Source: Entomohabitans teleogrylli
GTDB lineage: Bacteria; Pseudomonadota; Gammaproteobacteria; Enterobacterales; Enterobacteriaceae
DNA: 64,000 bases
Direction: 5' to 3'
Assembly (NCBI RefSeq): GCF_001484765.1
Contig: NZ_KQ947380.1
Span: 233,780 to 297,779 of the forward strand
This document shows positions 60,444-64,000 of the stretch, piece after piece. The position numbers and the translations under genes were made by a program. The first letter of the stretch is position 1. Each line of letters starts with the position of its first letter. Under the pieces are notes generated by a model. The model did not search any database. It was not told the origin of the DNA and worked only from the letters and a program-made list of their open reading frames with translations.

Positions 60444-60487
60444 GTTTATCACCTGACAACAATGCGTTTGTTGTCGATGTGATAAAC
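60444..60487. repeat. Nested 44-bp inverted repeat at the start of the leftward phage transcript
   Basis: Outer arms GTTTATCAC (60444-60452) and GTGATAAAC (60479-60487) enclose inner arms GACAACAA (60455-60462) and TTGTTGTC (60468-60475). The whole forms a near-perfect hairpin. It lies between the predicted PL promoter and the first leftward gene, so it would be the 5' end of that mRNA. Confidence 0.75.
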
Positions 60488-60526
60488 ATTACAAGCAAAA
60501 CTAGAACGTGTAAAGGTTATTTCTAG
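60486..60526 (-). promoter_or_regulatory. Predicted leftward early promoter (PL) with operator
   Basis: On the minus strand TTTACA (60514-60509) and TAATGT (60491-60486) are 17 bp apart and would drive the leftward genes. They are flanked by CTAGAA (60501-60506) and TTCTAG (60521-60526), an inverted pair that spans the -35 box. ACTAGAA also occurs in the cI-cro region (61057-61063), which supports a shared CI/Cro operator. The -10 match is weak. Confidence 0.5.
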
Positions 60527-60585
60527 AAAATCTTTAAATTCGAGGTGTAAAAAGACGCGAAGTTAACCGCGCTGATGAGTGGGGG

Positions 60586-61008
60586 TTAGTTAGAAATATT
60601 TTTTATGATGTCTGCAACGTCGCCCTTGAGCAGGTCAAGCTCCTTAAGGACGCCCTTTGCGTGGACGATAAGCCGGTTCTTCTCTGCATCAGGCATTTGG
60701 TTAAAAAGTGCCAGCAAAGCCTGTTCTTTATCATCAAGTGGAGTGGCGCGAGCCAGTTCCTGAAGCTCTTCTTCGGTTGGTTCTTCACCTGGTGGTAAAA
60801 AGAACCAGTGCCCAGGCTTACCCGTTGCAGCAGATAACCTCTTCAGGCGATCACCCCTGGCAGTCGTATCACCTCTTGACCATTGATGGGTCGCTTGCGG
60901 GCTCACCATAACTCTGCGAGCAAGCTCGGAAAGGTTCCAGCCAGTTTGCTGCAGTATCAGGTTTATGCGGAAGGCGAAATTTTTATTTTCTTCTTTCATG
61001 TCACCCAT
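60586..61008 (-). CDS. CI-like phage repressor, short form
   Basis: The product has 140 residues. The N-terminal XRE helix-turn-helix reads FRINLILQQTGWNLSELARRVMVSPQATHQWSRGD (about residues 12-46). After a linker rich in Pro and Glu comes a helical tail of about 45 residues (DDKEQALLALFNQMPDAEKNRLIVHAKGVLKELDLLKG). No S24 peptidase domain is present, unlike lambda CI. It is divergent from cro, in the position of cI. An alternative ATG at 60999 would shorten it by three residues. Confidence 0.85.
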   Translation of the reverse strand: MGDMKEENKNFAFRINLILQQTGWNLSELARRVMVSPQATHQWSRGDTTARGDRLKRLSAATGKPGHWFFLPPGEEPTEEELQELARATPLDDKEQALLALFNQMPDAEKNRLIVHAKGVLKELDLLKGDVADIIKNISN

Positions 61009-61021
61009 TCTACAAACCTAC

Positions 61022-61107
61022 CTTGTAAACATCACTTCAAGACTTGTTCAAGAAAAACTAGAAATACTTGAAGCTTGAATGTATAGTTTTCCTTGAAACG
61101 AACAAGG
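61022..61107. promoter_or_regulatory. Rightward operator/promoter region (OR) between cI and cro
   Basis: This region carries repeated half-sites: CTTCAAG (61035), TTCAAG (61047), CTAGAA (61058), CTTGAAG (61067), CTTGAA (61074), and a pair CCTTG/CAAGG (61091-61107) spanning the start region of cro. A candidate PR has TAGAAA (61059-61064) and TATAGT (61082-61087), 17 bp apart. The layout matches a lambdoid OR with several repressor-binding sites. Confidence 0.7.
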
Positions 61108-61114
61108 AGACTAT

Positions 61115-61342
61115 ATGACCCCTGAATTAAAGAACCAGATTTGCACGCTCAAGAGTCAAACAGAAATTGCTGTCGCTTTGGGAACAAAGCCACAAACAGT
61201 AAGCCTGTGGTTGAGTGGGAAAGTACCTGCGAATCGCGTTATTCCATTGTGTCAAGCGCTTAATTGGAGCGTTACGCCCCATGAAGTGCGTGAAGATATC
61301 TATCCAAACCCAACAGATGGACTTCCCAGCCAGGAGGCATAG
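61115..61342 (+). CDS. Cro/YdaS-family transcriptional regulator
   Basis: The product has 75 residues with AAGGAG upstream of the ATG. The helix-turn-helix TEIAVALGTKPQTVSLWLSGK is typical of YdaS/Cro proteins, as is the RVIPLCQALNWSVTPHEVREDIYP segment. It is first in the rightward operon and divergent from the CI-like gene, so Cro is the expected role. YdaS was once named an antitoxin, but in prophages it acts as a Cro-type regulator. Confidence 0.85.
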   Translation: MTPELKNQICTLKSQTEIAVALGTKPQTVSLWLSGKVPANRVIPLCQALNWSVTPHEVREDIYPNPTDGLPSQEA

Positions 61343-61344
61343 CC

Positions 61345-61887
61345 ATGCTTGCATACACGGATTTTACCGAATGCAACCCCGGCGCGTTGATAAATCAAAA
61401 TCAGCGCGCCGCCGCAGACCCGCCAGATCATGAGGCCCTGCGCAGCGCCGTTCGCGCCTGGGGTAACGCTGCAGGCCAGGACGTTGTCGCGGCGCTCATA
61501 TTGGAACGCTGGCGAGCTCAGGGGGGCCATAACCTTGATATCCCCGACGACCTGAGCCGGCAGCGCCAGAAACTTTTCCGCTGGCTGGACGGCGACACAG
61601 AGCGCGCTCGGGCAAACGTCCGGGAACTGGCTCCCGCCATCATGGACGTTTTGCCGCTGGAATACCGGGATCGGGTGATGCCGCGAGATGATGACCTGAT
61701 TACCCGGCTCACCGCTGCGATCAGCTGCTGCGGACGTGCAAAGCAGGCTGTCATGCTCAATGCGCCGGAACACCAGAAATTACGGGAACTGAGTCAGGGG
61801 ATTATCTCGTTGTTCAGGCTGGCGCCAGAGTCCATTTACCCGCTGCTGGATATGGTGACTGTGGCGCTGGGCGCGGGGGTGTTATGA
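61345..61887 (+). CDS. YdaT-family (CII-like) phage regulator
   Basis: The product has 180 residues, preceded by AGGAGG inside the cro end. The central part ALRSAVRAWGNAAGQDVV...RQRQKLFRWLDGDTERARANVRELAPAIMDVLPLEYRDRVMP aligns with YdaT of the Rac prophage (RNTQKIFRWVEKDTPDAVEKIQALLPAIEKS region). YdaT was first called a toxin and has more recently been described as a functional equivalent of CII. The position after cro and before O supports a CII-type role here. Confidence 0.75.
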   Translation: MLAYTDFTECNPGALINQNQRAAADPPDHEALRSAVRAWGNAAGQDVVAALILERWRAQGGHNLDIPDDLSRQRQKLFRWLDGDTERARANVRELAPAIMDVLPLEYRDRVMPRDDDLITRLTAAISCCGRAKQAVMLNAPEHQKLRELSQGIISLFRLAPESIYPLLDMVTVALGAGVL

Positions 61888-61979
61888 GCTGGGAAAGCTT
61901 CAAGGTGAAAGCCGCTGCGCGCCAACGCAAACGGCTCTCAGGTGCAACAAACGTGAGTAATGTGCGAGGTCAATTCTAA
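61884..61979 (+). CDS. Tiny basic phage protein
   Basis: The frame encodes 31 residues, MSWESFKVKAAARQRKRLSG and eleven more. Its ATG overlaps the ydaT-like stop (ATGA), and its TAA overlaps the next ATG (TAATG), a chain of overlaps that suggests real translation. It is strongly basic. I recognise no family, and the gene is short, so confidence is limited. Confidence 0.5.
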   Translation: MSWESFKVKAAARQRKRLSGATNVSNVRGQF

Positions 61980-62143
61980 TGCCAAAGCGTAAAAAGTACC
62001 AGGAAAATGAGGAGAGACGCCTTCAGGACTCCCCTGATGGGCTGGTGGTTGCCGCGTCAAAAAACAGGGCGTTCGCCGAACGTCTTGTTGGCGTTATCCG
62101 CCTGGCTATGGCTACGTCGGGAGTGAAAAATGGGCGTCGTTAA
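61979..62143 (+). CDS. Small conserved lambdoid protein between CII-like gene and O
   Basis: The product has 54 residues (MPKRKKYQENEERRLQDSPD and 34 more), is basic and helical, and resembles small unnamed proteins commonly found just before replication genes in lambdoid prophages. Its start overlaps the previous stop and its end overlaps the start of the O-like gene by 14 bp. Confidence 0.65.
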   Translation: MPKRKKYQENEERRLQDSPDGLVVAASKNRAFAERLVGVIRLAMATSGVKNGRR

Positions 62144-62972
62144 TTTAGCAGACTACCAGCCTCAGCGTGAGGTATTGGAGAGAAAAGTGGCGAGTCTTGA
62201 TGACGGTTATATGCGTATTGCTACCAGCATCGGGAGGCTTAAGCCAAAACTGAAACTTGCAGGTCGTGAGCATCAGGTTCTGGATGCCGTTATCTACTGC
62301 ACTTTTGGCTGGAATAAGTCAGAGGACAAGGTAACGAATACATATCTGGCTGAAGTGACAGGCCTGGACGATTCGGATGTAGCAGCTGCCCTGAATGTTC
62401 TGGCAGAGCGCAGGATTATTAATCTGCGTAAGGTGGGAGGGTTCAAGCTGGTAAGCGTTAACGTAAGCATTGATAAATGGGTTCTCAGCAAGCTACCAAA
62501 AAAATCACCCAAGATGTTGGGTGAAATTACCCAAAATGTTGGGCGAAAAGATGTTTTGGGTTGGGCGGAATCACCCAACACCCTAAACAGTCTTACCAAA
62601 GACAATATAAATACCCCCCTTACCCCCCAGGGGGAAAGCGAAGGTCAGGATGAGAAATCACCCAAAATCTCACCGCCTGACTACCAGAACTTCCTGGCGG
62701 TCTACAACCAGGTACTTGGTGACAGACTACCCAACGCCCGGGATCTGACTGACAAACGGCGCAAGGGGATAAAAAAACTCCTGTCCCGCCTGAAGACCCC
62801 AACGATCGACGGGTGGAAGGCATACCTGCAGGCCTTCGCCGACCATGCAAAGCCGTTTTATTTCGGCGAAAACAAAACGGGCTGGCGAGCCGATTTTGAT
62901 TTCATGCTACGGGAAACCACCCTTGTGGGCGTTCGCGAAGGAAAATTCGCTGAGCCGGGAGGTGACCAGTGA
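62130..62972 (+). CDS. Lambda O-like replication initiator
   Basis: The product has 280 residues. The N-terminal part (DGYMRIATSIGRLKPKLKLAGREHQVLDAVIYCTFGWNKSEDKV) is the phage O winged-helix origin-binding domain, about residues 25-115. A low-complexity linker (residues 123-175), encoded by the iteron array, separates it from a C-terminal helicase-recruiting domain. It binds the origin inside its own gene and recruits the helicase encoded next. Confidence 0.88.
   Translation: MGVVNLADYQPQREVLERKVASLDDGYMRIATSIGRLKPKLKLAGREHQVLDAVIYCTFGWNKSEDKVTNTYLAEVTGLDDSDVAAALNVLAERRIINLRKVGGFKLVSVNVSIDKWVLSKLPKKSPKMLGEITQNVGRKDVLGWAESPNTLNSLTKDNINTPLTPQGESEGQDEKSPKISPPDYQNFLAVYNQVLGDRLPNARDLTDKRRKGIKKLLSRLKTPTIDGWKAYLQAFADHAKPFYFGENKTGWRADFDFMLRETTLVGVREGKFAEPGGDQ
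62506..62589 (+). repeat. Iterons of the phage replication origin inside the O-like gene
   Basis: Iteron 1 is the palindrome CACCCAA-GATG-TTGGGTG (62506-62523). Iteron 2, offset by 22 bp, is TACCCAAAATGTTGGGCG (62528-62545). Further degenerate units follow at the same spacing: TTTTGGGTTGGGCG (62554-62567) and CACCCAACACCC (62572-62583). An AT-rich stretch (ACCAAAGACAATATAAATA) follows, as in lambda ori. Confidence 0.85.
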
Positions 62973-64000
62973 GCATCGTTAACCAGGACCTGGAGGCGAG
63001 CGTAATTGGCGGTCTGCTGATCAGCGGCATGACGCCGGAGGCGGTCGAAGTGCTGGCAACACTGGCGCCGGACGCATTCGCGATACCGCTGTACCGCGCG
63101 ATTTACCAGGAGATTCAACGCCAGGCGCGAACGCGGAATCTCATCGACGTCATGCTGGTGGCCGAGGCGATGGGCGAAAATCACTTCGCTGATGTGATGG
63201 AGACGTACCGGGCCTGCCCCAGCGCGGCGAACCTGCGCGGCTACGCACAGCGTGTTAACGCAAATTTTGAGCGGCGCCAGGTCATCAACGCAATGACCGA
63301 AACCTATAACCGCATTGAAACCGGCACGCTGGACGTTGCAGAGCAGGCTATTCAGGAACTGGTGTCCCGTATTAGCGAGATCTGCAAACCGGCCGACGAA
63401 ATTCAGCCCGTGCATGCAAACGAGCTGATGGAAACGTACACAGAAACAATAGAGTCTCGCCTGAAGAACGGCAATGAATCCGACACGCTGAAAACTGGCA
63501 TTGAAGACCTGGACCGGATAACCGGCGGCATTAACGCTGAGGATCTGGTGATTGTGGCTGCCAGGCCAGGGATGGGTAAAACCGAGTTTGCGCTTAAGGT
63601 GGCCACCGGCGTGGCGGAGCAGTGCACCCCTGCAGGACTGCGGCGCGGTGTGCTGATTTTCAGCATGGAAATGTCCGCAATGCAGGTTATCGAGCGTGCG
63701 GTGGCCGGGGCTGGTGGTATGTCGGTATCGGTGCTGCGCAACCCCGCCAGAATGAACGACGAAGCCTGGGCGCGGGTATCCAACGGCATTGGCCGGTTGT
63801 GTGATGTTGATGTGTGGATCGTGGATGCGTCGAACCTCACAGCTGACCAGATATGTGCCATATCAACCCGTCATAAACACAAATACCCTGGTCTGTCGCT
63901 GATCATTGTGGACTACCTCGGGCTGGTGGCTCTGCCGAGGGCCGACCGTCACGATCTGGCCGTTGGCTATGTATCCAGCAGCTTTAAACGCCTGGCAAAG
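62969..64000 (+). CDS. DnaB-type replicative helicase (P22 gp12 family), truncated by the window edge
   Basis: The frame starts at GTG 62969, which overlaps the O stop and has GGAGGTGA upstream, and is open for all 344 codons to the edge. It shows the DnaB layout: a helical N-terminal domain (residues 1-100), a linker, and a RecA-like ATPase with Walker A AARPGMGKT (197-205), SMEMS (232-236) and Walker B LIIVDYLGL (311-319). The phage thus carries its own helicase instead of a lambda P-type loader. The C-terminal part, about 100 residues, lies outside. Confidence 0.93.
   Translation, partial: MSIVNQDLEASVIGGLLISGMTPEAVEVLATLAPDAFAIPLYRAIYQEIQRQARTRNLIDVMLVAEAMGENHFADVMETYRACPSAANLRGYAQRVNANFERRQVINAMTETYNRIETGTLDVAEQAIQELVSRISEICKPADEIQPVHANELMETYTETIESRLKNGNESDTLKTGIEDLDRITGGINAEDLVIVAARPGMGKTEFALKVATGVAEQCTPAGLRRGVLIFSMEMSAMQVIERAVAGAGGMSVSVLRNPARMNDEAWARVSNGIGRLCDVDVWIVDASNLTADQICAISTRHKHKYPGLSLIIVDYLGLVALPRADRHDLAVGYVSSSFKRLAK

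Larger units (their letters stand above)
54529..64000. mobile_element. Lambdoid prophage integrated at argU (right end outside the window)
   Basis: The block from the argU 3' end to the window edge has the order int-xis-(methyltransferase)-exo-ssap-gam?-small genes-cI | cro-cII-like-O-P, that is, a lambda/P22-type early region. The left attachment site should lie within the 3' part of argU, since the integrase belongs to the DLP12/P22 type that uses this tRNA. The other attachment site and the late genes are not in the window, so completeness cannot be judged; the visible genes all look intact. Confidence 0.92.

Noticed and set aside
61115..61887. A toxin-antitoxin module made of the YdaS- and YdaT-like genes
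   Set aside because: Their positions are those of cro and cII in an apparently intact lambdoid control region, so a regulatory role explains them better.
63403..63861. A 152-codon open frame antisense to the helicase gene
   Set aside because: It is the shadow of a DnaB-type ATPase with clear Walker motifs on the other strand.

Overview
The window is chromosomal DNA from a member of the Enterobacteriaceae that is close to, but is not, Escherichia coli. Nearly every core gene has an E. coli K-12 counterpart in the same order: hha-tomB, acrAB/acrR, mscK, rsmS-priC, ybaN, apt, dnaX-ybaB-recR, htpG, adk, hemH, gsk, ybaL, fsr, ushA, ybaK, chiX, ybaP, copA, cueR, ybbJ-qmcA, cnoX, ybbO, tesA, ybbA-ybbP, selU, purEK, lpxH, ppiB, cysS, ybcI-ybcJ-folD and argU. 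Several E. coli genes of this stretch are absent (maa beside hha, aes, glsA-ybaT, rhsD). The genus cannot be fixed from the sequence alone.

Layout. 1-7 kb: Hha/TomB regulators and the AcrAB efflux pump with its divergent repressor and operator. 7-21 kb: housekeeping genes for osmoprotection, replication and recombination (priC, dnaX with its programmed frameshift, recR), the HtpG chaperone behind a sigma-32 promoter, and nucleotide and heme enzymes. 21-30 kb: transport, periplasmic and copper genes, including the small RNA ChiX and copA with a second programmed frameshift. 30.6-34.9 kb: a variable block between copA and cueR. It holds a MetC-like lyase, the C-terminal remnant of an amino-acid permease, an ArtJ-like binding protein and a DASS-family carboxylate transporter. 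35-54 kb: core genes again, interrupted by lineage-specific genes (a DUF6708-like membrane protein, a porin, a five-helix membrane protein and a DUF3592-like protein).

From 54.5 kb to the right edge lies a lambdoid prophage in tRNA-Arg(UCU) (argU), the site used by DLP12 in E. coli K-12. The leftward arm reads, from the immunity region towards the tRNA: two small genes, a possible Gam-like gene, a single-strand annealing protein, lambda-type Exo, a fused cytosine/adenine DNA methyltransferase, xis and int. The rightward arm reads cro, a YdaT/CII-like gene, two tiny genes, an O-like initiator with internal origin iterons, and a DnaB-type helicase that runs off the window.

The strongest unusual observations are: a recombinase that joins a RecT-type core to a lambda Bet-type C-terminal tail, next to a lambda-type Exo; the two-domain C5-cytosine plus N6-adenine methyltransferase; a family of three intergenic repeats with a conserved double-hairpin core, one of them flanked by a duplicated 21-bp hairpin; a short CI-like repressor without a peptidase domain; and a nested inverted repeat at the predicted 5' end of the leftward phage transcript.
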